NCBI GenBank assembly: GCA_963808455.1
Contig: CAWEHT010000064.1
Coordinates: forward strand, 1-10,518
Reading direction: 5' to 3'
Source: CAWEHT01 sp963808455
Lineage (GTDB): Bacteria > Chloroflexota > Anaerolineae > CG2-30-64-16
Length of the DNA stretch: 10,518 nt
Below the pieces are notes generated by a model, which ran no database searches, was not told where the DNA came from, and worked only from the letters and a program-made list of their open reading frames with translations. Each line of letters starts with the position of its first letter. The stretch's first letter is position 1. Below are positions 1-6,808 of the stretch, one piece after another. The position numbers and the translations under genes were made by a program.

Positions 1-1119
1 GTCGAGCGGCTGGCCCGGGCCCTGGCTGAGCGTGGGCATGCAGTGACCGTGCTGACCTCGCATTACCAGAAGGACCTCCCCTACGAAGAAGTGCTGGAAG
101 GGGTGCGGGTGGTGCGAACACCCGTGCTGCTTCGCTTCAACAAGGGTGTCTTCATGCCAACCCTGCCGTGGTGCGCCTGGCGCGAGATGCGGGCCACCGA
201 CGTGGTCAGCATCCATCTGCCACAGGTTGAGGCAGCTTTGGTCACGTTGCTCGCCCGCCTGAGCGGTCACAAGCCTGTGCTGACGTATCATTGCGATCTG
301 GAAATGCCGCCCGTGTGGTACGGGAAGCTGGTCGATCGGTTGACTTTCTGGAACAACCTGGCGGCTGCCCGGCTGGCCCACATCGTCGTCGCATACACGG
401 AGGATTTCGCCTGCCACTCGCCTGTGCTCCGCCGTTTCTTTCGTCCGGGCCGCGCCGGCCGGGGCAAGGTGAAAGTCATCTTGCCGCCGGTGGTCATCCC
501 CGAGCCTAGAGCGGAAGCCGTGGCCGTGCTGCGCGCCGGGGCTGGGCTTGATGGCCAGCGTGTGATTGGTTTTGCCGCCCGCTTCGCCCATGAAAAGGGC
601 GCCGACTACCTCATCAACTCCATCCCATATATCCTGGCTGAGATCCCCAATATCCGCATCCTCTTCGCAGGGCCCTACAAGGATGTGATCGGCGAGACGA
701 TCTGGTACGACTTGCAGCCGCTGATCAAGGCTTACGAGCCCTATCTGAAGTTTTTGGGGACGCTCAGCCCGCCGCAGATGGCTGCCTTCTTCCAGGCCTG
801 CGATGTGGTGACCGTGGCCTCGATCAACAACACGGAATCGTTCGGCCTGGTGCAGGTCGAAGCCTTCATGTGTGGGACGCCGGTCGTGGCGACGAACCTG
901 CCCGGCGTGCGCCAGCCGGTGACCATGAGCGGCATGGGGGAGATTGTGCCGGTGGCAGATGCCCGGGCGTTGGCTGTAGGCATCCTGAAGGTGCTCAAGA
1001 ACAGAGAGAAGTATGTGCGGCCGCATGAGACGATCATGCGAACGTTCGATATCGTCCGCACGGTAGATGAGTACGAGGAACTATTCCGCCACAATTCGAG
1101 AGCTCGCCCGCCGTCATAG
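1..1119 (+). CDS. Glycosyltransferase family 4 (GT-B fold), 5'-truncated
   Basis: The frame is open to the first base of the window, and the residues before the GTG at 43 (ERLARALAERGHAVTVLTS) are the typical first helix and strand of GT4 enzymes. The true start therefore lies upstream and probably only 10-25 residues are missing. About 372 codons are visible. The C-terminal Rossmann domain begins near nt 571 with GFAARFAHEKGADYL, a form of the donor-binding R/K segment. It carries a clear E-x7-E motif (TESFGLVQVEAF, glutamates at nt 835 and 859), followed by GTPVVATNLPG. These are hallmarks of retaining GT4 transferases that use nucleotide sugars. No membrane helix is obvious, so a cytoplasmic or membrane-peripheral enzyme is expected. 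Context suggests it builds a lipid-linked or surface glycan with the downstream GT-C enzymes. Donor and acceptor cannot be told from sequence. Family call is firm, pathway is inferred. Confidence 0.93.
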   Translation, partial: VERLARALAERGHAVTVLTSHYQKDLPYEEVLEGVRVVRTPVLLRFNKGVFMPTLPWCAWREMRATDVVSIHLPQVEAALVTLLARLSGHKPVLTYHCDLEMPPVWYGKLVDRLTFWNNLAAARLAHIVVAYTEDFACHSPVLRRFFRPGRAGRGKVKVILPPVVIPEPRAEAVAVLRAGAGLDGQRVIGFAARFAHEKGADYLINSIPYILAEIPNIRILFAGPYKDVIGETIWYDLQPLIKAYEPYLKFLGTLSPPQMAAFFQACDVVTVASINNTESFGLVQVEAFMCGTPVVATNLPGVRQPVTMSGMGEIVPVADARALAVGILKVLKNREKYVRPHETIMRTFDIVRTVDEYEELFRHNSRARPPS

Positions 1120-1133
1120 GCCGCGGGCGAAGG

Positions 1134-1173
1134 CCCCGCCCCCCGTGCCCATCACGGTAAGGCCTGGCGGGGA
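1134..1173 (+). other. Intergenic GC-rich inverted repeat between genes 1 and 2
   Basis: In the 71-nt gap, CCCCGCC (1134-1140) pairs with GGCGGGG (1167-1173). Nested inside it, CCGTG (1143-1147) pairs with CACGG (1153-1157) around a 5-nt loop. There is only a weak T run after it (CTTTG), so it is not a convincing Rho-independent terminator. It could be an RNA processing or attenuation hairpin. The right arm overlaps the GGAGG (1171-1175), the only Shine-Dalgarno-like sequence before the next start, so folding might limit translation of gene 2. That is inference. Confidence 0.35.
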
Positions 1174-1190
1174 GGCTTTGTGAGAGCAAG

Positions 1191-3170
1191 ATGCGCATAC
1201 CCTGGACGCGCTGGTCACTTCTGGTAGGGTCCCTGGGCCTGGCTACCTTGGGCCAGTTTTACTTTGCCCATAAGCCGGATTATGTCTGGGATGGCCTCGT
1301 ATTCTACGCCGTGGCTATCGTGCTGTTCCTGGCCCTTTTCCGGGTGCAGGATAGGCCGCCCGTACACGCGCGATCGGGTTTCCAACTGGGGCCGCAAGTG
1401 CTTATGCGCATGTTGCCCATTCTGGTAGGCCTGCTCCTGGCGTGTGTGACCGTCTTGGAGGTCGGCGAGGCGCGCACCAGCTATTGGCCGATCTTTTGGA
1501 CCTGGGTGGCTGCGATCGGGCTATATTTGCTGGGGTTTGCCCGGCGCCCTTCCTGGGTTCTGCGCGTGAGGCCTACCTGGGAATGGGGGTTGGTGGCACT
1601 CCTAGTGCTCGGGGCGTGGCTGCTGCGCGTCTGGCACGTCGCCAGCGTGCCGTGGACCCTGGGCGGTGATGAGGGCAGCCAGGGGTTGTGGGCCAGGGGC
1701 GTACTCGAAGGGCGGGTGGTCAACATGTTCGGCCTTGGCTGGCTTTCAGTGCCCAACATGTCCTTCTTCTGGCAAGCCATGTGGCTCCGCCTGTTCGGGG
1801 ATGATGTCCTGGGTCTGCGGCTGCCATGGACCATCATCGGGGCCCTGACCGTGCTGGGCACATACCTGCTCGTGCGCCGTCTGTTCGACCGCTGGTTGGC
1901 CGTGCTGACGGCCTTCCTGCTGGCCACCTATCATTTCCACATTCACTTCAGCCGCCTCGGCTCCAACCAGATCGCCGATCCCTTCTTTGTGGTTTGGGCT
2001 CTCTACTTCCTGGTGCTTGGTTGGCAAAGCCGGCGCCGCTGGGCGTGGGCCGCCAGCGGCGCAGTGGCGGGCCTCGCCTTTTACGGCTATGCCGGCGGGC
2101 GCCAGGTTCCCGTGATCCTGGCCCTGCTCCTGGCGTGGGCCATCGTGACCCGGCCCCGTTTCTGGCGCGAACATCGCGGTGACATGCTCGCCATGCTGGG
2201 CGCGTTCCTGGTCGTCTTCGGGCCAATGGGGCTGCTGGCAATCCGCGACCCCGACAATTTCAACGCGCGCATCAACCAGACAGGCATTTTCCAGTCGGGA
2301 TGGCTTGCCGCCGAAATGCAAAGGACCGGGCGCACGCGCCTGAGCTTGCTTGGCGAGCAGGTCATGCGGGCGTTCCTGGCCTTCAACCTTTATCTTGACC
2401 GCATCGCATGGTACAATGCCAGCATCCCGCTGATGGACTTTGTCTCGTCGATCTTTTTCGCGCTCGGCGCAGCTTTTAGCGTCTCGCGCCTGCGCGCTAA
2501 GACCGACCGGGCCGGCGAGGGGAAAGAGGGGCCAGGCGAGGCCGGGGCTGGCTGGCGCTATGCGGTGTTCGTGATCTGGTTCCTGGTCGTGGTCGGGATT
2601 GGGGGCGCCCTGACCGAAAACCCGCCGTCAAGCGAGCGCCTGATCTCGAGCGCCGTGCCGGCCGTGTTCTTTGTGGCGGTCGCCCTGCGGGCGCTGGCGG
2701 GCGTGCTCGGCGATCTGCTGGCTTGGCGTGATCTGAACCGCCGCGTGCTGGCGGGCGGACTCGCCATCCTCATGGCCTACATTAGCGTGCGATACTACTT
2801 CGGGCCGTACCAGGCCAGCTGGGTTTACGGCAACGGAAACGGCGAGGTGGCGACGCGCGTGGGCTATTATCTGCGCGAGCTGGGCCCAGGGTGGCACGAG
2901 TATTTCTTTGGCGCGCCGCGCATGTACACTGACTTCTCATCGACGCCCTTCATTGCCAAGGATGTCACGCTGAGCGACGTTATCGATCCGCTGCAGGCTC
3001 CGCCAAAGGGCATCGACGGCCAGCACAAATTGATCTTTGTTTTCCTGCCTGAGCGCGGTAGTGAGCTGAAATGGGTGGAACAAGAGTATCCTGGCGGAAC
3101 GCTCGAACAAGTCCACCGCTTCGGCCAGCCAGCCGGGCCGCTACTGTTCATCGCCTACAAAGTAACATGA
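1191..3170 (+). CDS. GT39/PMT_2-type polytopic membrane glycosyltransferase (GT-C)
   Basis: This intact 659-aa, strongly hydrophobic protein has about a dozen probable membrane helices (for example residues 8-24, 34-50, 72-90, 98-116 and 132-148, then more to about 540) and a soluble C-terminal tail of roughly 110 residues. The loop after the helix at 132-148 holds WTLGGDEGSQG, with the acidic pair D160-E161. This is the position of the catalytic Asp-Glu in PMT/ArnT-like GT-C enzymes, which transfer a sugar from a polyprenyl-phosphate carrier on the outer face of the membrane. HFHIHFSRLGSNQIADPF (about residues 250-268) fits the next conserved extracytoplasmic segment. The ATG at 1191 was chosen because the hydrophobic N-terminus starts there. 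GGAGG at 1171-1175 is a rather distant ribosome site. The gene follows GT4 by 71 nt and precedes gene 3 by 21 nt, so co-transcription is likely. It is more divergent from genes 3 and 4 than those are from each other. Substrate unknown. Confidence 0.9.
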   Translation: MRIPWTRWSLLVGSLGLATLGQFYFAHKPDYVWDGLVFYAVAIVLFLALFRVQDRPPVHARSGFQLGPQVLMRMLPILVGLLLACVTVLEVGEARTSYWPIFWTWVAAIGLYLLGFARRPSWVLRVRPTWEWGLVALLVLGAWLLRVWHVASVPWTLGGDEGSQGLWARGVLEGRVVNMFGLGWLSVPNMSFFWQAMWLRLFGDDVLGLRLPWTIIGALTVLGTYLLVRRLFDRWLAVLTAFLLATYHFHIHFSRLGSNQIADPFFVVWALYFLVLGWQSRRRWAWAASGAVAGLAFYGYAGGRQVPVILALLLAWAIVTRPRFWREHRGDMLAMLGAFLVVFGPMGLLAIRDPDNFNARINQTGIFQSGWLAAEMQRTGRTRLSLLGEQVMRAFLAFNLYLDRIAWYNASIPLMDFVSSIFFALGAAFSVSRLRAKTDRAGEGKEGPGEAGAGWRYAVFVIWFLVVVGIGGALTENPPSSERLISSAVPAVFFVAVALRALAGVLGDLLAWRDLNRRVLAGGLAILMAYISVRYYFGPYQASWVYGNGNGEVATRVGYYLRELGPGWHEYFFGAPRMYTDFSSTPFIAKDVTLSDVIDPLQAPPKGIDGQHKLIFVFLPERGSELKWVEQEYPGGTLEQVHRFGQPAGPLLFIAYKVT

Positions 3171-3180
3171 TCTCTTGCTT

Positions 3181-3185
3181 AAGGA
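3181..3185 (+). promoter_or_regulatory. Ribosome binding site of gene 3
   Basis: AAGGA lies six nucleotides before the ATG at 3192, inside the 21-nt gap after the gene 2 stop. It is the best-placed Shine-Dalgarno sequence in the window. It supports both the 3192 start and translation as part of the same operon as gene 2. Confidence 0.65.
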
Positions 3186-3191
3186 TTCGGC

Positions 3192-3545
3192 ATGCAAGAT
3201 ACGAGCAAGCTGTCTGACGCCGGCCAGGCGCAGGTATCGCACGACGCCATCCCAGCGCCTGCCATCTTCGCCCGGTTTTGGGCGTGGCTGGCGACCCCGG
3301 CCGCGGCTCAGATCATTTTGATCCTGATCCTGGCGGCGGGTGCCTATTTGCGCCTCAGCCATATCAACTGGGACCAGGAAACACACCTGCATCCGGACGA
3401 GCGTTTCCTTACCATGGTCGAGGACGCCCTTAAATGCCCACGAGCCTGGGCCAGTTCTTCGACAGCACCAAGTCACCTACGAACCCGTACAACTATCCGG
3501 ATTACCAGTTCTTCGTGTACGGGACATTGCCGCTGTTTCTGGTGA
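3192..3545 (+). CDS. Fragment 1 of gene 3: N-terminus with HPDER catalytic-loop motif
   Basis: Only about the first 81 codons (to nt 3434) are genuine. Residues 1-38 are a cytoplasmic tail, 39-56 the first membrane helix (AAAQIILILILAAGAYL), and 57-81 the first extracytoplasmic loop, with HPDER carrying D69-E70. After VEDALK the frame turns into an unrelated, Ser/Thr/Arg-rich sequence that stops at 3543-3545. The family-like continuation (K-W-P-T-S-L-G-Q) appears in the frame one base back. Restoring a single G so that TGCCC becomes TGGCCC at 3436 joins the two parts. The start at 3192 has a good ribosome site. Confidence 0.7.
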   Translation: MQDTSKLSDAGQAQVSHDAIPAPAIFARFWAWLATPAAAQIILILILAAGAYLRLSHINWDQETHLHPDERFLTMVEDALKCPRAWASSSTAPSHLRTRTTIRITSSSCTGHCRCFW

Positions 3546-4132
3546 AGGTGGTGGCTCAGGTTGTGAACTCGCTCAACCAGACGGCTCACATCTGGTCGCT
3601 GTCTGGCAGTATTGCGCCGATCGACTTGACGGACTATAGCGGCGTGCATTTTGTGGGGCGTGCCCTTTCGGCCCTCTTTGATCTGGGCAGCGTCTGGCTG
3701 ATCTACATGGTCGGCCGCCGGCTGTATGGCCAGCGTGTGGGCCTATTGGCGGCCGCACTGTTGGCGTTCTCAGCCTTGCCTTTGCAGCAGTCGCACTTCT
3801 TTACCGTCAACACGTTCGGATCGTTTTTCTGCGTGGCCACGATCTATTTTGCAGTGCGCATAGCCTACGGGGCCGACCGCGGCAGCGGCGGACGTGCCTC
3901 CGCCACCGGCGTGCCAGGCAATCCCGAAGGCGGATGGCTCTGCTACATCGGCATGGGTGCCGGGCTGGGCGCTGCGCTGGCCACGCGCATCAACCTGCTG
4001 CCCATGCTGTTAATCGGGTTGCTGGCTGCTGGGATACGGGCATGGCACGAGTGGGGCGTGGCGCAAGCTCGCGCGCGAACCTGGCCGGCGCCGAAGGGCG
4101 ACGGGGCGGCGACCTGGCATGGGCGGGGTTGA
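3434..4132 (+). CDS. Fragment 2 of gene 3: GT39 membrane helices 2-5
   Basis: This 232-aa piece continues the same protein. PTSLGQFFDSTKSPTNPYN and FFVYGTLPLFLVKVVAQV are the rest of the catalytic loop and the second helix. GRALSALFDLGSVWLIYMVGRRLYGQRVGLLAAALLAF matches the helix pair in the paralogous gene 4. QQSHFFTVNTFGSFFCVATIYFAVRIA is the conserved segment before the next helix. Residues of about 147-165 (YGADRGSGG through NPEGGW) are a hydrophilic loop longer than in gene 4. Useful homology ends near ATRINLLPMLLIGLLAAG. The last 20 or so residues up to the stop at 4130-4132 are probably read in the wrong frame. The ATG at 3434 is internal to the gene and has no ribosome site, so it is not a real start. 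Confidence 0.72.
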   Translation: MPTSLGQFFDSTKSPTNPYNYPDYQFFVYGTLPLFLVKVVAQVVNSLNQTAHIWSLSGSIAPIDLTDYSGVHFVGRALSALFDLGSVWLIYMVGRRLYGQRVGLLAAALLAFSALPLQQSHFFTVNTFGSFFCVATIYFAVRIAYGADRGSGGRASATGVPGNPEGGWLCYIGMGAGLGAALATRINLLPMLLIGLLAAGIRAWHEWGVAQARARTWPAPKGDGAATWHGRG

Positions 4133-5940
4133 TCGTCGAGGCGACGCTGTTCCGGGTTTTCCTTTTCATCGTCGCGGCCCTGATCGTCTTTCGCATTGCG
4201 CAGCCGTATGCTTTTGGCGGCACCAGCTTGCTCGACTTCAGCCTCTCCGACAAGTGGCGCGCCAACATGACGGAGATCCAGGCCGAGATGAGCGGCCACC
4301 GCGACATGCCGCCCGGCCACCAGTGGACCGGGCGCACGCCCTTCGTCTTTCCGTTCGTCAATATGGTGGTATGGGGCATGGGGCTGCCGCTGGGCCTGGC
4401 CGCCTGGGCCGGCTTTCTGCTGGCCTTCTGGCAGATTGCCCGCAGTCTGACGCGCCCGGCTTACCTGGCGGAGGCCAGGCGGCATTTGCTGGTAGTGGCG
4501 TGGGTGGGCGGCATGTTCCTCTGGCAGGGCCTGCAGTACGTGCAGACGATGCGGTACCTGCTGCCCATTTATGCCTTTCTGGCCCTATTGGCGGCATGGC
4601 TCGCCTGGTGGCTGGTCGAGCATAGCTCCGGAGCGTGGCAACTCTGGCCGGTGGCGAGTCGGGCCGGCCGGTGGGTCGCAGGCTTATGGCGGGGCCGAGA
4701 CCTCTTCCGCCGTCCTGAGGCGCGACCTGAAACCAGATCGGGCGCCCTCCGCATTGCGGCCTATGCTGTGCTGGCGGCCGTCACGATCGGGACCATTTTG
4801 TGGGGCTGGGGCTTTATGGCCGTCTACCGACGCGAGTTTACGCGGGTCACCGCATCGCGCTGGATGTTCGCCAACGTGCCATCTGGCAGCCACATCGCCA
4901 ATGAAGCGTGGGACGATCCTCTGCCTGTTTCGATTGACGGCAAGGCCCCGTGGAAACCCTATGGCCCATTCCAGGGATTGAGCAGTTCTCCCACCGGCCT
5001 GATCAACAACTACGACGAGGACACGCCGGAAAAGCGCCAGCAGTTGTACCAATGGCTGGACGAGGCGGATTACATCGTGCTCTCGAGCGCTCGGCTGTAT
5101 GGCTCGATCCCGCGCCTGCCCACACGCTATCCGATGACAACGCTGTACTACCAGCTGCTGTTTCAGGGCAAGCTTGGGTTCCAGCAAGTCCTCAAAGTGA
5201 CGTCGTTCCCTACGATCTTCGGCATCCAGTTCAACGACACCGGCGCCGAAGAGGCCTTCAGTGTGTACGACCATCCCGTCGTCTATATCTTCAAGAAGAC
5301 CCCCGACTACAGCTCGGCCAAGATCCACGCTTACTTCGACGCGGTGGACCTCAAGGACACCGTCCAGATGTGGCCGATCCAGGCCAGCAAAGCCCCTACG
5401 GCGCTCCTGATGACGCCGGCCGAGGCGGCCCGACAGCAGGCGGGCGGCACCTGGACCGCCATCTTCAATGAGCAAGACCTGGCCAACCGCGTGCCCGTGC
5501 TTGTGTGGCTTGTGTTGCTGGAGCTGCTGGGCCTGGCCGCTTTCCCGCTGGCTTACCTGGTGTTGGGCAGGCTGAGCGACCGCGGCTTCGCTTTCTCCAA
5601 GACATTGGGCGTTCTGGCCCTGGCCTGGCTCACCTGGATCGGGCCGGCCTTGAAGATCGTGCCCTATAGTCGTTGGCTGATCGCGGGTTGGCTGGTCGTG
5701 CTCATCGCAGCCGGCGCGCTCATCCTCTGGCGCCGCTGGTCTGACATGGTGGCCTTCTGGCGCAGCCATCGCGCGCTGCTGCTGACCGAGGAAGCGATCT
5801 TCCTGGCATTGTTTGCCCTGTGCTTGCTCGCGCGCTTCGGCAATCCGGACCTGTGGAATCCGGCGCGCGGCGGCGAAAAGCCGATGGACTTCGCCTTCCT
5901 GAACGCCGTCATCAAGTCGAACCACCTTCCCGCCTTATGA
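4042..5940 (+). CDS. Fragment 3 of gene 3: GT39 C-terminal part, soluble domain, and start of DUF2298
   Basis: Genuine coding in this frame begins somewhere between 4049 and 4131 (GLIVEATLFRVFLFIVAALIVF is certainly real). It holds IAQPYAFGG, several helices to about nt 4830, and an extracytoplasmic soluble domain at about 4830-5400. That domain includes WMFANVPSGSHIANEAWDDPLP, ADYIVLSSARLYGSIPRLPTR and EEAFSVYDHPVVYIFKKT, each of which has a clear counterpart in gene 4. GGTWTAIFNEQDLANRVP is the linker. From about 5491 the DUF2298 half starts, with SDRGFAFSKTLGVLALAWLTW and NPDLWNPARGGEKPMDFAFLN. The frame ends at TGA 5938-5940, where the conserved sequence should continue FPPYDPWFAGG. That sequence appears in the next frame if one C of CACCTTCCC (near 5926) is surplus. 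The ATG at 4042 is only a nominal start. Confidence 0.75.
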   Translation: MARVGRGASSRANLAGAEGRRGGDLAWAGLIVEATLFRVFLFIVAALIVFRIAQPYAFGGTSLLDFSLSDKWRANMTEIQAEMSGHRDMPPGHQWTGRTPFVFPFVNMVVWGMGLPLGLAAWAGFLLAFWQIARSLTRPAYLAEARRHLLVVAWVGGMFLWQGLQYVQTMRYLLPIYAFLALLAAWLAWWLVEHSSGAWQLWPVASRAGRWVAGLWRGRDLFRRPEARPETRSGALRIAAYAVLAAVTIGTILWGWGFMAVYRREFTRVTASRWMFANVPSGSHIANEAWDDPLPVSIDGKAPWKPYGPFQGLSSSPTGLINNYDEDTPEKRQQLYQWLDEADYIVLSSARLYGSIPRLPTRYPMTTLYYQLLFQGKLGFQQVLKVTSFPTIFGIQFNDTGAEEAFSVYDHPVVYIFKKTPDYSSAKIHAYFDAVDLKDTVQMWPIQASKAPTALLMTPAEAARQQAGGTWTAIFNEQDLANRVPVLVWLVLLELLGLAAFPLAYLVLGRLSDRGFAFSKTLGVLALAWLTWIGPALKIVPYSRWLIAGWLVVLIAAGALILWRRWSDMVAFWRSHRALLLTEEAIFLALFALCLLARFGNPDLWNPARGGEKPMDFAFLNAVIKSNHLPAL

Positions 5941-5962
5941 CCCCTGGTTCGCCGGCGGCTTC

Positions 5963-6808
5963 ATGAACTATTACTACTTCGGGTTCGTGCTCGTCGGGGG
6001 ACTTGTCAAGCTGACCGGTATCGTGCCGTGGGTGGCCTACAACCTGGCGGTGCCGATGCTGTTCGCCCTGACGGGCCTGGGCGCCTTCGGCGTTGCCTAC
6101 AGCCTGGCAGCAGGCGATGCGGGCGCGCCGGAGGAGGGCGACGCTGAAAGCCGCATCGACCAGCCGGTCGATCCCCCCGGCCCTCTGGCCCCGCTGCCCT
6201 TGTTCGCCGGCCTGGCGGCGACTTTCTTTGTGGCTATTGCCGGGAATCTGGGTGAGGTCAAGCTCCTCTTCGACCAATGGTCTGCCAACTCGGCCGTGAG
6301 CATCAAGAGCACAATCCCCGGGCTGGCCTTCGTCGTGCGGGTGGTCGGGGGCATGGTGGCCTGGTTGACCGGCGCAGCACCTGCAGATCCCCAACGACTG
6401 GTGGTTCTGGAACGCGTCGCGCGTGATACCGAATACCATCAACGAGTTCCCGTTCTTCACCTTTACCTACGCCGACCTGCATGCCCACATGATCGCCTTC
6501 CCGTTGGCCCTGCTCGGCCTGGCGACGGCGATCGCGTTGGTTCGCACCAGGCCGGTCGAGCCGGCGCTGGCCCTGGCGGGAGAAAACGGCACGGCTCGCC
6601 GGGAGCCGAGCCCATGGCGTATCACGCTCGCCGAGCTCGCGCCCATGTCCCTGTTGGGGCTGGTGATCGGTGCCCTGCGGGCCACGAATACCTGGGACTT
6701 CCCGACCTATATTCTGGTGGCGCTCGCCGCGCTGGCTGTGCTCGAGGTGGCTCGGCGCAGCCCCAGGAAGCTGCTTGCCGATCGCACTGGAGCAGCGGAC
6801 TCCTCTGA
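5963..6808 (+). CDS. Fragment 4 of gene 3: DUF2298 YYYxG segment
   Basis: The genuine part is about 5927-6380. It reads FPPYDPWFAGGFMNYYYFG, with the family's signature YYYxG at 5969-5983. It continues through VLVGGLVKLTGIVPWVAYNLAVPMLFALTGLGAFGVAYSL, a hydrophilic loop (GDAGAPEEGDAESRIDQPVDPPGP) and two further helices up to VVRVVGGMVAWLTG. Beyond 6380 this frame degenerates into Arg/His/Ala-rich sequence, while the conserved IPNDWWFWNASRVIPNTINEF is read in the next frame from 6387. The ATG at 5963 encodes the Met of GGFMNYYY and is internal, not a start. The downstream half of this open frame, to 6808, is a GC-driven shadow. Confidence 0.7.
   Translation: MNYYYFGFVLVGGLVKLTGIVPWVAYNLAVPMLFALTGLGAFGVAYSLAAGDAGAPEEGDAESRIDQPVDPPGPLAPLPLFAGLAATFFVAIAGNLGEVKLLFDQWSANSAVSIKSTIPGLAFVVRVVGGMVAWLTGAAPADPQRLVVLERVARDTEYHQRVPVLHLYLRRPACPHDRLPVGPARPGDGDRVGSHQAGRAGAGPGGRKRHGSPGAEPMAYHARRARAHVPVGAGDRCPAGHEYLGLPDLYSGGARRAGCARGGSAQPQEAACRSHWSSGLL

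Noticed and set aside
1134..1180. Rho-independent terminator after gene 1
   Set aside because: The stem is GC-rich but its loop is long and there is no T tract; the next gene starts only 18 nt after the stem.
3425..3445. Programmed -1 ribosomal frameshift at CTTAAATGCCC
   Set aside because: The bases do not form a standard X-XXY-YYZ slippery heptamer in the incoming frame, no strong downstream structure stands out, and the gene needs several other shifts of both signs. A missing G is simpler.
4684..5925. 413-aa open frame on the minus strand
   Set aside because: It lies exactly opposite conserved GT39/DUF2298 coding sequence, is rich in His, Gln, Arg and Gly without any domain, and is typical of antisense frames in GC-rich DNA.
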